A stretch of 64,000 bases of DNA from Acerihabitans arboris. GTDB taxonomy: Bacteria; Pseudomonadota; Gammaproteobacteria; Enterobacterales; Enterobacteriaceae. Of this stretch, positions 1 to 8,221 are shown piece by piece. Positions within the stretch are counted from its first letter, which is position 1, and each line of letters starts with the position of its first letter. The stretch spans positions 62,001 to 126,000 of the forward strand of contig NZ_WUBS01000010.1 in NCBI RefSeq assembly GCF_010131535.1, given 5' to 3'. Under the pieces are notes generated by a model. That model saw only the letters and a list, made by a program, of their open reading frames with translations, searched no databases and was not told the origin of the DNA. A program made the position numbers and the translations under genes.

Positions 1-773
1 TTGGCCTGCACATCGCGCAGCGATCCCTCGGCCAGTACCTGTCCCTGGTGCAATACGGTGACATGATCGGCAATGGTTTCCACAAAACCCATATCGTGTT
101 CCACCACCATCAGCGAGTGCTTACCCGCAAGCGAGCGGAACAGCTCGGCGGTATAGGCGGTCTCGGCATCGGTCATGCCGGCGGCCGGTTCGTCGAGCAG
201 CAGCAGATGCGGATCCTGCACCAGCAGCATGCCGATTTCGAGAAACTGCTTTTGCCCGTGGGACAACAGACCCGCCGGACGCCGGCGCAGCTGGCCGAGG
301 CGCAGGGTGGCGAGCATGGCGTCGATGCGATCGCGCTGTTCGTCGCTCAGCGTATTGCGCAGGCAGGCCCAGACGGATTTATCGGTCTTCAGCGCCAGCT
401 CCAGGTTTTCAAATACCGTCAAGGCCTCGAACACCGTCGGCTTCTGGAATTTACGGCCGATGCCGGCCTGGGCGATTTGCACCGGGTTAAGCCGGGTCAG
501 GTCGGTGTGCCGATCGTAAATGGCGCTGCCGCTTTGCGGACGGGTTTTGCCGGTGATGACATCCATCAAGGTGGTTTTGCCCGCGCCGTTGGGGCCGATA
601 ACGCAGCGCAGCTCGCCCACGCCGATCTGCAGCGACAGGTTGGTCAGGGCGCGGAAACCGTCGAAGCTGACGTTAATGTTTTCCAGCGCCAGCACCGGAT
701 CGAACCGGCGGCGACGGGCGTCGGAGGGATGGCTTTGCGTCAGCAGTTCATCCCGGCCGGAAAGGGCATTCAT
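1..773 (-). CDS. urtD: Urea ABC transporter ATP-binding protein UrtD (3' end beyond window)
   Basis: Cytoplasmic ATPase of the UrtABCDE urea importer, a branched-chain-amino-acid-type ABC system. Reading from the ATG at 773, the protein shows a Walker A (GPNGAGKTTL), the Q-loop region FQKPTVFEALTVFENL, a degenerate signature (LLSHGQKQFLEIG), Walker B (LLLLDEPAAGMT) and the switch histidine (VVEHDMGFV). These features fit the UrtD/LivG class. The start ATG shares one base with the urtC stop (TGATG), so translation is probably coupled. The window ends shortly before the expected C-terminus; urtE would be expected next. The order urtA-B-C-D is the standard one. LivG is the only realistic alternative and is made unlikely by the adjacent UrtA and long UrtB. 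Confidence 0.93.
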   Translation of the reverse strand, partial: MNALSGRDELLTQSHPSDARRRRFDPVLALENINVSFDGFRALTNLSLQIGVGELRCVIGPNGAGKTTLMDVITGKTRPQSGSAIYDRHTDLTRLNPVQIAQAGIGRKFQKPTVFEALTVFENLELALKTDKSVWACLRNTLSDEQRDRIDAMLATLRLGQLRRRPAGLLSHGQKQFLEIGMLLVQDPHLLLLDEPAAGMTDAETAYTAELFRSLAGKHSLMVVEHDMGFVETIADHVTVLHQGQVLAEGSLRDVQA

Positions 774-1846
774 CAGCTTTTCCTCCCGCGCAGCAGGCCG
801 ATCACGCCCTGCGGCAACAGCAGCGTGACCAGGATAAACATCAGTCCCAGGAACAATTGCCAGTACTCCGGCATCGCCATGGTGAACCAGCTCTTGGCGC
901 CGTTGACGATGCCGGCGCCGAGCAGCGGCCCGATTAGCGTGCCGCGGCCGCCCAGCGCCACCCAGATCGCCGCCTCGATGGAATTGGTCGGCGACATTTC
1001 ACCCGGATTGATAATGCCCACCTGCGGCACGTACAGCGCGCCGGCCAGGCCGCACAGCACCGCCGACAGCGTCCAGACAAACAGCTTGAACCCCTTGGGA
1101 TCGTAGCCGCAGAAAATCAACCGGTTTTCCGCATCGCGCACCGCCGTCAGCACCCGGCCGAATTTACTGCGCGCCAGGGCGAAGCCCAGCAGCAGGCTCG
1201 CCGCCAGCAGCAGTACGGTCATCAGGAACAGGCCCACGCGGGTGGCGGTGGCGGTGACCGAAAACCCCAACAGGGTGGTAAACCCGGTAAAGCCGTTATT
1301 GCCGCCGAAGCCGGTTTCATTACGAAAAAACAGCAGCATCGCGGCGTAGGTCAGCGCCTGGGTCATAATGGAAAAATAGACCCCCTTGATTTTGGAGCGA
1401 AAGGAAAAATAGCCGAAAACAAACGCCAGCAGACCGGGGGCCAGCACGATCAGGCACAGCGCCCAGGCGAAGTGCTGGGTGCCGGCCCAGAACCAGGGCA
1501 ACTCGCTCCAGGATAAAAAGGACATAAAGGCCGGCAGGCCGGCTCCCGCCGCCTGGCGCATCAGGTACATGCCCATGGCGTAGCCGCCGAGGGCAAAAAA
1601 CAGTCCGTGCCCAAGGGACAGCAGCCCGGCATATCCCCAGACCAGATCCAGCGCGATGGCGACCACCGCGTAGCAGAGGATCTTGCCCACCAGGGTCAGG
1701 GTATAGGTGGAGATATTCAGCGGATGCGCGGCGGGCAGCAGGGCCAGCAGCGGCAGGGCAACCAGCGCGATAAATGCCAGCAGGCCCAGCGCCATGGCGG
1801 CGCGGGGCGCCTTTTGCAGGCCGGTAAGGGATAAAGGTTGGCTCAT
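773..1846 (-). CDS. urtC: Urea ABC transporter permease UrtC
   Basis: Second inner-membrane permease of the urea importer, 357 residues, similar in length to other UrtC proteins. It is strongly hydrophobic with about ten predicted membrane segments. It carries LivM-type landmarks: ALDLVWGYAGLLSLGHGLFF near residues 65-85 and the cytoplasmic EAA-like loop VRDAENRLIFCGYDPKGFKLFVW near 238-260. An N-terminal hydrophilic stretch of about 17 residues precedes the first helix. It abuts urtB (the start shares base 1846 with the urtB stop) and overlaps urtD by one base, so B, C and D are almost certainly translated from one message. Confidence 0.93.
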   Translation of the reverse strand: MSQPLSLTGLQKAPRAAMALGLLAFIALVALPLLALLPAAHPLNISTYTLTLVGKILCYAVVAIALDLVWGYAGLLSLGHGLFFALGGYAMGMYLMRQAAGAGLPAFMSFLSWSELPWFWAGTQHFAWALCLIVLAPGLLAFVFGYFSFRSKIKGVYFSIMTQALTYAAMLLFFRNETGFGGNNGFTGFTTLLGFSVTATATRVGLFLMTVLLLAASLLLGFALARSKFGRVLTAVRDAENRLIFCGYDPKGFKLFVWTLSAVLCGLAGALYVPQVGIINPGEMSPTNSIEAAIWVALGGRGTLIGPLLGAGIVNGAKSWFTMAMPEYWQLFLGLMFILVTLLLPQGVIGLLRGRKS

Positions 1847-3426
1847 CAGTCGATTACCCTGCCTTTGACGGCGAACAGCCCTTGCGGACGTTTTTGAATA
1901 AACAGCACGATTAACGCCAGGATCAGGATCTTGCCCAGCACGGCGCCGATTTCAGGCTCGAGGATTTTATTGACGATCCCCAAGCCAAACGCCGCCGCCA
2001 CGGTGCCCGCCAGTTGGCCGACCCCGCCCAGCACCACCACCAGGAACGAGTCGATAATGTATCCTTGCCCCAGTTCGGGACCGACGTTGCCGAGCTGTGA
2101 CAACGCCACGCCGCCAAGGCCGGCAATGCCTGAGCCCAGGCCGAAGGCCAGCATATCCACCCGGCCGGTGGGCACGCCGCAGCAGGCGGCCATGGCCCGG
2201 TTCTGGGTTACCGCGCGGATATTCATGCCCAGCCGGGTTTTATTCAGCAGCAGCCAGCACAGCGCCAGCACGCACAGCACGAACAAGATCACCGCGAGGC
2301 GGTTATAGGGCAATACCAGGTTAGGCAGCAGCCGGATGCCGCCGGAAAGCCAGCCAGGGTTGGCTACGCCGACGTTTTGCGCGCCGAACAGCATGCGCAC
2401 TCCCTGGATCAGCACCAGGCTGATGCCCCAGGTCGCCAGCAGGGTTTCCAGCGGACGGCCGTATAAATGACGGATCACGGTACGCTCAAGCATCATGCCG
2501 ATGATGCCGGTGACAGTGAAGGCCACCGGCAGGGCCAGCAGCGGGTAAAACGGCAGCAGCCTGGGCGTGTATTGCTCCATCATTTGCTGCACCAGGTAGG
2601 TCGAATAGGCGCCCAGCATCAGCATCTCGCCGTGCGCCATGTTGATCACTCCCAGCAGACCGTAGGTGATGGCCAGTCCCAGCGCCGCCAGCAGTAAAAT
2701 GGAACCCAGGGACAGCCCGGTAAAGGCCTGGCCGAGCAGATCGCCTATCATCAGCCGGCGCTGCACCTGCTTGAGGCTGCCCAGCGCCGCCGCGCGCACC
2801 TGCGCGTCGGGTTCGGTTTTTTCAAGCGTAAGCGCTTGCAAACGTACCTGGATATCGGGATCGCCCGATTCGCCGAGCAGCGTGACCGCCTGCAGCCGTA
2901 CCTCCGCACGGGGATCGTTAAGCTGGAGGTTGGCGAGCGCTATCAATAAAGCGCCGTGTACCGCCGGATCTTTTTCCAAGGGCAGCCGGGCCTGGAGCAG
3001 CGGCAACTGGTCGGCCTGGGCTTCGCGCCGGAGCGCGTCGGCCGCCTGTAGCCTGACCTTGGCATCCTCGCTGACCAATTGATGGATGGACAGGGCATTG
3101 GCGATAAGATTGCGCAGGCGGTTGTTCAGCCAGATCTTCTTGACGCCCCCGGCGGGCGCGGCGGCGCCTTCCATCGGCGTCAGCGTCGCGCCCTGCTGGA
3201 TAAAGGGCTTGCCGGCCTCGTCAACCACCATGGTTTCCTGACGCAAGGCCTGCAACAGCGGCAGGCGGGCGGCGTCCGGGGCGCTTGACCATTGTTGCAG
3301 CAGTTTGGCCCGATCGGCGCGGCTGGCCGCGGCAAAGTCGGCGGCGGGTCCGGCCATGGCCCGGGCCGGCAGGCATAGGATCGCCATCAGGCCGACCCCT
3401 CGCAGTAATAGAGTTAGATAACGCAT
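1846..3426 (-). CDS. urtB: Urea ABC transporter permease UrtB with N-terminal HEAT-like extension
   Basis: First permease of the urea importer. I place the start at the ATG at 3426 (526 residues), because a GGGTGA ribosome-binding site lies just upstream and a clean signal peptide (MRYLTLLLRGVGLMAILCLPARAMA) begins there. The frame stays open to 3465. Residues ~25-240 form a soluble domain with short helical repeats (for example DPRAEVRLQAVTLLGESGDPDIQVR), a feature of the long UrtB type and presumably periplasmic. The C-terminal ~300 residues are a LivH-type permease with ITYGLLGVINMAHGEMLMLGAY and the loop RAVTQNRAMAACCGVPTGRVD. A 10-bp-stem hairpin separates urtB from urtA. Confidence 0.93.
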   Translation of the reverse strand: MRYLTLLLRGVGLMAILCLPARAMAGPAADFAAASRADRAKLLQQWSSAPDAARLPLLQALRQETMVVDEAGKPFIQQGATLTPMEGAAAPAGGVKKIWLNNRLRNLIANALSIHQLVSEDAKVRLQAADALRREAQADQLPLLQARLPLEKDPAVHGALLIALANLQLNDPRAEVRLQAVTLLGESGDPDIQVRLQALTLEKTEPDAQVRAAALGSLKQVQRRLMIGDLLGQAFTGLSLGSILLLAALGLAITYGLLGVINMAHGEMLMLGAYSTYLVQQMMEQYTPRLLPFYPLLALPVAFTVTGIIGMMLERTVIRHLYGRPLETLLATWGISLVLIQGVRMLFGAQNVGVANPGWLSGGIRLLPNLVLPYNRLAVILFVLCVLALCWLLLNKTRLGMNIRAVTQNRAMAACCGVPTGRVDMLAFGLGSGIAGLGGVALSQLGNVGPELGQGYIIDSFLVVVLGGVGQLAGTVAAAFGLGIVNKILEPEIGAVLGKILILALIVLFIQKRPQGLFAVKGRVID

Positions 3427-3528
3427 ATATTTCACCCTGTGGGGCGCCAAGGACCGATGGCGCATGCGGCCGGGCGGCCTGTCATCGGGAACCGGGCGGC
3501 CGGCGCCGGGTAGGCCCCTTCGGCATGG

Positions 3529-3569
3529 CTGCCCGCCGATTGGCTGTTTAGCCCAAACGCGGCGGGCAG
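3529..3569 (-). terminator. urtA-urtB intercistronic hairpin
   Basis: Perfect inverted repeat with arms CTGCCCGCCG (3529-3538) and CGGCGGGCAG (3560-3569), beginning 10 bases after the urtA stop. There is no U-run. In ABC operons a hairpin after the binding-protein gene commonly stabilises that upstream message or attenuates the distal genes, giving excess binding protein over permease. That role here is inference. Confidence 0.6.
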
Positions 3570-3578
3570 AGTAACGAG

Positions 3579-4847
3579 CTACTCGGCGCTTTTCACCGGA
3601 TGGTCCGGTTTTTTGTCATTGCCGGGGATAAACGGACTCCAGGGCTGCGCGCGCACCGGCCCTTCGGTCTGCCATACCACGTTAAACTGGCCGTCGGACT
3701 CAATCTCGCCAATCATCACCGGCTTATGCAGGTGATGGTTGGTCTGGTCCATGGTCAGGGTAAAGCCGGACGGGGCGGCGAAGGTTTGTCCCGCCATCGC
3801 CGCGCGCACCTTATCCACATCGGTGGACTTGGCCTTTTCGACCGCCTGCGCCCACATATGGATGCCGACATAGGTGGCTTCCATCGGATCGTTGGTGACC
3901 ACGGTATCGGCGTTGGGCAGATTGTGCGACTTGGCATAGGTTTTCCACTGGGCGACAAATTTCTTATTGGCCGGATTGTCCACCGATTGGAAATAGTTCC
4001 AGGCCGCCAGGTTGCCGACCAGCGGCTTGGTATCGATGCCGCGCAGCTCTTCCTCGCCTACCGAGAAGGCAATAACCGGCACATCGGTCGCCTTGATGCC
4101 CTGATTGGCCAGCTCTTTATAGAAAGGCACGTTGGAGTCGCCGTTGATGGTGGAGATCACCGCGGTTTTGCCGCCGGCGGAGAATTTCTTGATATTGGCG
4201 ACGATGGTCTGGTAATCGCTATAACCGAACGGGGTGTAGACTTCTTCGATATCCTTGTCCGCCACGCCTTTTGAATGCAGGAAGGCCCGCAGGATCTTAT
4301 TGGTGGTGCGCGGATAAACATAGTCGGTGCCGAGCAGGAAGAAACGCCTGGCGCCGCCGCCGTCTTCGCTCATCAGGTATTCCACCGCCGGGATGGCCTG
4401 CTGGTTAGGGGCCGCGCCGGTATAAAAGACGTTGGGCGACATTTCTTCGCCTTCATACTGCACCGGGTAAAACAGCAGGCCGTTCAACTCTTCAAAGACC
4501 GGCAGCACCGATTTGCGCGATACCGACGTCCAGCAGCCGAACACCACCGCCACCTTGTCCTGGGTTAACAATTGCCGGGCTTTTTCCGCGAACAACGGCC
4601 AGTTCGACGCCGGATCCACCACCACGGGTTCCAGCTTTTTGCCCAGCACGCCGCCCTGGGCATTGATTTCGTCGATGGTCATCAGGGCCACGTCTTTTAA
4701 CGGGGTTTCCGAGATAGCCATGGTGCCGGATAAGGAATGCATCACGCCGACCTTGATGGTATCGGCAGCCAGCGCGCCCCAGCTGATTCCCATGCCGATA
4801 AACGTGGCGGAAAGGGCGAAGGCTTTTAGTAACTTACGTCGTTGCAT
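3579..4847 (-). CDS. urtA: Urea ABC transporter substrate-binding protein UrtA
   Basis: Periplasmic urea-binding protein, first gene of the urt operon. The start at 4847 (422 residues) is chosen because AGGAG lies 8 bases upstream and the N-terminus MQRRKLLKAFALSATFIGMG is a signal peptide ending near ALAAD; the RRKLLK element resembles a Tat motif. The mature part matches the UrtA/AmiC type I fold: TIKVGVMHSLSGTMAISETPL at the start, then VVVDPASNWPLFAEKARQLL and VFGCWTSVSRKSVLPVFEE. A perfect sigma54 promoter lies ~46 bases upstream, so the operon is probably induced under nitrogen limitation through NtrC. An amide- or short-chain-amide-binding paralogue is the alternative, but the full UrtABCD order favours urea. 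Confidence 0.95.
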   Translation of the reverse strand: MQRRKLLKAFALSATFIGMGISWGALAADTIKVGVMHSLSGTMAISETPLKDVALMTIDEINAQGGVLGKKLEPVVVDPASNWPLFAEKARQLLTQDKVAVVFGCWTSVSRKSVLPVFEELNGLLFYPVQYEGEEMSPNVFYTGAAPNQQAIPAVEYLMSEDGGGARRFFLLGTDYVYPRTTNKILRAFLHSKGVADKDIEEVYTPFGYSDYQTIVANIKKFSAGGKTAVISTINGDSNVPFYKELANQGIKATDVPVIAFSVGEEELRGIDTKPLVGNLAAWNYFQSVDNPANKKFVAQWKTYAKSHNLPNADTVVTNDPMEATYVGIHMWAQAVEKAKSTDVDKVRAAMAGQTFAAPSGFTLTMDQTNHHLHKPVMIGEIESDGQFNVVWQTEGPVRAQPWSPFIPGNDKKPDHPVKSAE

Positions 4848-4903
4848 ACAATTCACTCCTGAATTTATGAGTATTAACAATGACCGGCGGACTGAATGGC
4901 CCA

Positions 4904-4920
4904 AGCAATCCCCGTGCCAG
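4904..4920 (-). promoter_or_regulatory. Sigma54 (RpoN) promoter of the urt operon
   Basis: Read on the minus strand, 4920 to 4904 gives CTGGCACGGGGATTGCT. This matches the -24/-12 consensus TGGCACG-N4-TTGC at every defined position with correct spacing. The -12 GC is at 4906-4905, so transcription should begin near 4893, giving a 5' leader of about 46 bases to the urtA ATG. Confidence 0.88.
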
Positions 4921-5302
4921 CTGCGGCATAACGGGCCGGCCGCACTTACCGGCTTCTTTGCCGCCGTGCCGGCGCGTTTTCCGCACTAAAAACGGGCGCC
5001 TGCGCGGCATTAGGGGGCGAATTGCTGGTTTTTTAGTCCGCCAGGGCCTGGGTTGGGGGGGTTTGGGGCACTAACGGGGCAGGGCGGCTCGCCAAAATTG
5101 TGCATGCCGGTGAGTCAGGCGAGATGCCGGAGCCACGCCGGTCGGGAATGGCGCACGGCGCCGCGCTGTTTTCCGTGTCTTCCGCTCTATTTATGAACAG
5201 ACTACTGGCGCGTTTGATTAGTGGAGCTAAACTGAATAAGTAATTCGATAATAAATATTTGTATTTTTTTCTAATAGGTCGTCACTGTTTGAGAGGTGAA
5301 TT
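4921..5302. other. Intergenic region upstream of urtA and yciE
   Basis: No gene is visible in this stretch. The left part is the enhancer region of the urt sigma54 promoter. A weak NtrC-like half-match (TGCACAATTTTGG on the minus strand, about 5091-5104) lies roughly 180 bases upstream of the -24 element. The right ~100 bases are AT-rich and must hold the yciE promoter. The yciE ribosome-binding site is GAGAGGTG just before 5303. Confidence 0.4.
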
Positions 5303-5812
5303 ATGGCTGATTTACATGACAATTACCTGGACTGGCTGCGTGACGCGCACGCCATGGAAGAGCAGGCGGAGAGCATGCTGAAAGGCATGGCGGGACGTCT
5401 GGAACACTACCCGGCGCTGAAGGCCCGGATCAAACTGCATATCGATGAAACCATCGAGCAGCAGCGCTTAGTGGAAAGCGTAATCAAACGTTATGATTCA
5501 TCCAGCTCCACGTTTAAGGATATGGCGGGGAAAGTGGCCGCCATGGGGCAGGCGATGGGCGGCATGTTTGCCAGCGACGAAGTGATCAAAGGCGGCATCA
5601 GCGGCTATACTTTCGAAAATTTTGAAATCGCCTCCTATACCGCGCTTATCGCCGCGGCGCAGGCGGTCGGGGATGTCGAGGGGGAGCGTATTTTCGAGCA
5701 GATCCTGGCGCAGGAGAAAGCGATGGCCGCCTGGCTGCTGGAGCACCTGCCGGAAACCACCCGGCAGTTCCTGGCACGTTCGCAGGCGCCGCACACGGAA
5801 GCTAAAAAATAG
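5303..5812 (+). CDS. yciE: Ferritin-like stress protein YciE (DUF892)
   Basis: Cytoplasmic four-helix, ferritin-like protein of the DUF892 family, 169 residues like E. coli YciE. Matching stretches include YLDWLRDAHAMEEQAESMLK at residues ~8-27, HIDETIEQQRLVE (~52-64), GGISGYTFENFEIASYTALI (~98-117) and EQILAQEKAMAAWLLEHLP (~131-149). The Glu/His positions in these helices are the putative di-metal ligands. The start has a good site (GAGAGGTG). In E. coli yciG-yciF-yciE form a stress- and RpoS-linked operon; here yciE stands alone, convergent with yciF, and yciG is not present in the window. Its biochemical role is not established. Confidence 0.9.
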   Translation: MADLHDNYLDWLRDAHAMEEQAESMLKGMAGRLEHYPALKARIKLHIDETIEQQRLVESVIKRYDSSSSTFKDMAGKVAAMGQAMGGMFASDEVIKGGISGYTFENFEIASYTALIAAAQAVGDVEGERIFEQILAQEKAMAAWLLEHLPETTRQFLARSQAPHTEAKK

Positions 5813-6005
5813 TCCATTAGCCCAGGAAGTGAGCTATCGCACGCCCGGCTATAAGCCTGGCCCGATATTGTTAACCAGAAAATTGCTTAATTCTTGTATT
5901 TACCTAACCCGGCGTAAGTATGCCCGCTTCCTTATATTGTCAGAAATATATCGCAGCTGCCGTCGTTATAAAATACCGCTGAAATAATGCGATAAAACGC
6001 AAAAA

Positions 6006-6031
6006 CCCGGCAACTAAAAGCCGGGATTTTT
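6006..6031. terminator. Bidirectional rho-independent terminator between yciE and yciF
   Basis: Stem CCCGGC (6006-6011) / GCCGGG (6020-6025) with an 8-base loop. It is followed by ATTTTT on the plus strand, and by a T-run on the minus strand because AAAAA precedes the stem. It therefore serves both convergent genes. The rest of 5813-6132 is AT-rich and shows no gene. Confidence 0.8.
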
Positions 6032-6132
6032 GTGCGATAAATATAAATTAAAAAATAGCGTGGCGCCTAGAAGTACGGGAATAACTTTATAGATTTTATA
6101 GTGCGCTTAAGTCGTGAACATGATGGTAATAA

Positions 6133-6630
6133 TTATTTTTTACCGGCGTCGGCGTTGACTTTAATACTGGCCAGCTTGGATAATTTGATGTCGGTATCTT
6201 TTTCTTCCTGCAGCGTTTCGGCCAGCAGGGTTTTTGCCTCGGCGTAGCCCAGCAGCCCGGCAAGGGTAGCCAATGTGCCATAAGTGGCAATTTCATAATG
6301 TTCTACTTTTTGGGCCGCGGCGATCAGGCCGGCATCACGAACCGGGCCTTTTTCCACCTCATCGATAATTTCCTGGCCTTCTTCCGCCAACCCTTCCATT
6401 GCCAGACATTTCATGCGCTTAATCTTGACATTGGGCGTTACTTCCACCAATTTATCAATACGCTCGATTTGTCCATGGGTCTGTTCCAAATGCAGTTTGA
6501 AACCGTCAATCAGCTGGGGATCGGTCGCGGCCCTGGCCATTTTCGGCAAGGCGCGGGTGATTTGTTTCTCGGCGCTGTAGACATCCGAAAGGGCATGGAT
6601 AAACAGGTCTTCAAGGGTCTTGATATTCAT
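6133..6630 (-). CDS. yciF: Ferritin-like stress protein YciF (DUF892)
   Basis: Second DUF892 ferritin-like protein. The start at 6630 (MNIKTLEDLFIHALSDVYSA, 165 residues) aligns with E. coli YciF and has a GGTGA site; the frame extends to 6642 but with no ribosome-binding site there. Family hallmarks are HLEQTHGQIERIDKLVE (~46-62), IKRMKCLAMEGLAEEGQEII (~69-88) and AAAQKVEHYEIATYGTLATL (~103-122), where the metal-ligand Glu and His residues lie. It faces yciE tail to tail across a shared terminator, unlike the single operon of E. coli. A link to oxidative or osmotic stress is known only loosely for the family. Confidence 0.9.
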   Translation of the reverse strand: MNIKTLEDLFIHALSDVYSAEKQITRALPKMARAATDPQLIDGFKLHLEQTHGQIERIDKLVEVTPNVKIKRMKCLAMEGLAEEGQEIIDEVEKGPVRDAGLIAAAQKVEHYEIATYGTLATLAGLLGYAEAKTLLAETLQEEKDTDIKLSKLASIKVNADAGKK

Positions 6631-6997
6631 CGGGATCACCATAAAAAGTTGTGAGATTATAATTTGTAAACAGTGGCTAATAGCTAGTCAACTGATAATA
6701 ATAACTCTAGTCTACCGTGGCCAATAAAACAAACTGCGCGCCCTGGTTAGGTCAATATTGTTGAACAGATTTCCTGTTATGATTGGTTTCAATTAGTTAG
6801 CGAGGAGGCTTTTGTAATATATATCCTGGCGGGCAATAAAAAATAGTGGCATTTAACAGAATAACTACCGTGGATAAAAATGATAATATGTTCTAGCGGT
6901 TTTGCGCGCGTGGGAGCGGCGGGATAAAATAAATTAATTCCCCCCGGCGCGAAGCTGGGGGGTACAGAGGCGTCGGTAAAAAGGCATGGCCTTCCGG
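6631..6997. other. Intergenic region with yciF promoter and OYE-gene terminator
   Basis: No coding sequence is visible. The part next to yciF is AT-rich and holds its promoter. A hairpin at 6940-6962 (CCCCCC / GGGGGG arms extended by three inner pairs around a GCGAA loop) lies 36 bases after the stop of the flavin oxidoreductase gene. Read on the minus strand it is followed by AATTAATTTATTTT, so it is a plausible terminator for that gene. Confidence 0.55.
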
Positions 6998-8119
6998 CTA
7001 GAATAATTCGCCTAATGCCGCAGGGCTGAAATCAGCCATGTTCCCGGTGTCGCCGGCGCGTATCTTGGCCACCCAGCGCGGGTCGCTTATCAGCGCCCTG
7101 CCGACGGCGATAAGATCAAACTCGTTGCGTTCCAGCCGCCGGATCAGATTATCCAGTCCGACGGGACTTGAACTTTCCCCGCCAAAGCTATCGATAAAAT
7201 CTCCCGACAAGCCGACGGAACCGACGCTAATGGTGGCCGCACCGGTCAATTTCTTGGCCCAGCCGGCGAAGTTTAGCCCGTTTTCCCCGTCCTGTTCCGG
7301 AAACTCCGGCTCCCAGAAGCGCCGCTGCGAGCAATGCAGCACATCCGCGCCCGCGTCCACCAGCGGCGCCAGCCAGTCGGCCATGGCGTCCGGGGTTTCC
7401 GCCAGCCTGGCGGTGTATTCCTGCTGCTTCCACTGGCTTACCCGCAGGATGATCGGATACTCCGGCCCGACCGCCGCGCGCATTTCCTTTAATACCCCGG
7501 CGGCAAAACGGGCGCGTTCTTTGATCGTGGCGCCGCCGAAACGATCCTTACGCAGGTTGGTGCCGGACCAGAAGAACTGATCTATCAGATAGCCATGGGC
7601 GCCATGGATTTCAAAGGTATCGAAGCCCAACCGCTTGGCATCGGCCGCCGCGCGGCCATAGGCGGCCACTGTGTCGGCTATGGCCTCGTCGCTCATGATT
7701 TCACCCCGGGGCACGCCCGGCGCGGCCAGCCCCGAGGGACTTTCCACCGGTACATCAGGCACCCATTCGGTCTGGAAGCTGGCTACCGCCCCCACATGCC
7801 AGAGCTGCGGCCCCATTTTACCGCCGGCGGCATGGACTTCATCGATTACCCGCCGCCAGCCCGCCAGCGCCTCTTTGCCGTGGAAGAACGGCACGTTCGG
7901 ATCATTTCGGGCCGCCGGACGGTCGATCACCGTACCCTCGGAAAGGATCAGCCCCACGTCTGCCTCGGCGCGTCGGCGGTAATAGGCGGCAACATTTTTT
8001 CCCGGCACGCCTTCCGGCGAGAAAGAGCGGGTCATGGGGGCCATGACGATGCGGTTTTTTAATGACAGGGTTTTTATCCGGAAAGGCTGGAACAGGATGT
8101 CGATGCTTGGTGCATTCAT
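6998..8119 (-). CDS. Old Yellow Enzyme family NADH:flavin oxidoreductase
   Basis: FMN-dependent ene-reductase, 373 residues. The N-terminus LFQPFRIKTLSLKNRIVMAPMTRSF is the typical OYE opening. EIHGAHGYLIDQFFWSGTNLR gives the substrate-binding pair H172/H175 and the proton donor Y177. ISVGSVG and DLIAVGRALISDPRWV form the C-terminal phosphate-binding part of the TIM barrel. Members reduce activated C=C bonds, nitro compounds or quinones; the physiological substrate cannot be read from sequence. It is divergent from an HxlR regulator 102 bases away, with a palindromic operator in between, so expression is probably induced by an electrophile or quinone. Confidence 0.88.
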   Translation of the reverse strand: MNAPSIDILFQPFRIKTLSLKNRIVMAPMTRSFSPEGVPGKNVAAYYRRRAEADVGLILSEGTVIDRPAARNDPNVPFFHGKEALAGWRRVIDEVHAAGGKMGPQLWHVGAVASFQTEWVPDVPVESPSGLAAPGVPRGEIMSDEAIADTVAAYGRAAADAKRLGFDTFEIHGAHGYLIDQFFWSGTNLRKDRFGGATIKERARFAAGVLKEMRAAVGPEYPIILRVSQWKQQEYTARLAETPDAMADWLAPLVDAGADVLHCSQRRFWEPEFPEQDGENGLNFAGWAKKLTGAATISVGSVGLSGDFIDSFGGESSSPVGLDNLIRRLERNEFDLIAVGRALISDPRWVAKIRAGDTGNMADFSPAALGELF

Positions 8120-8153
8120 AGATTGAATCTCAGGTTAACGATAAGGATTTGAT

Positions 8154-8170
8154 GGTATATTATGTATACC
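8154..8170. promoter_or_regulatory. Palindromic operator of the HxlR regulator
   Basis: Perfect inverted repeat GGTATA-N5-TATACC in the 102-base gap between the divergent oxidoreductase and HxlR genes, 35 bases upstream of the former. Size and layout fit a dimeric winged-helix (HxlR/MarR-type) site. Its location also argues that the HxlR start is downstream at 8222, not at the ATG inside the palindrome. Confidence 0.65.
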
Positions 8171-8221
8171 GAGAGTCAATCAGGCACTTTAACGCTACCA
8201 GGTAACCAAGAGGAAACCGCC

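Noticed and set aside
48-1106. 352-codon plus-strand frame
   Set aside because: Antisense to urtD and urtC; the minus-strand ATPase motifs and permease sequence are clear.
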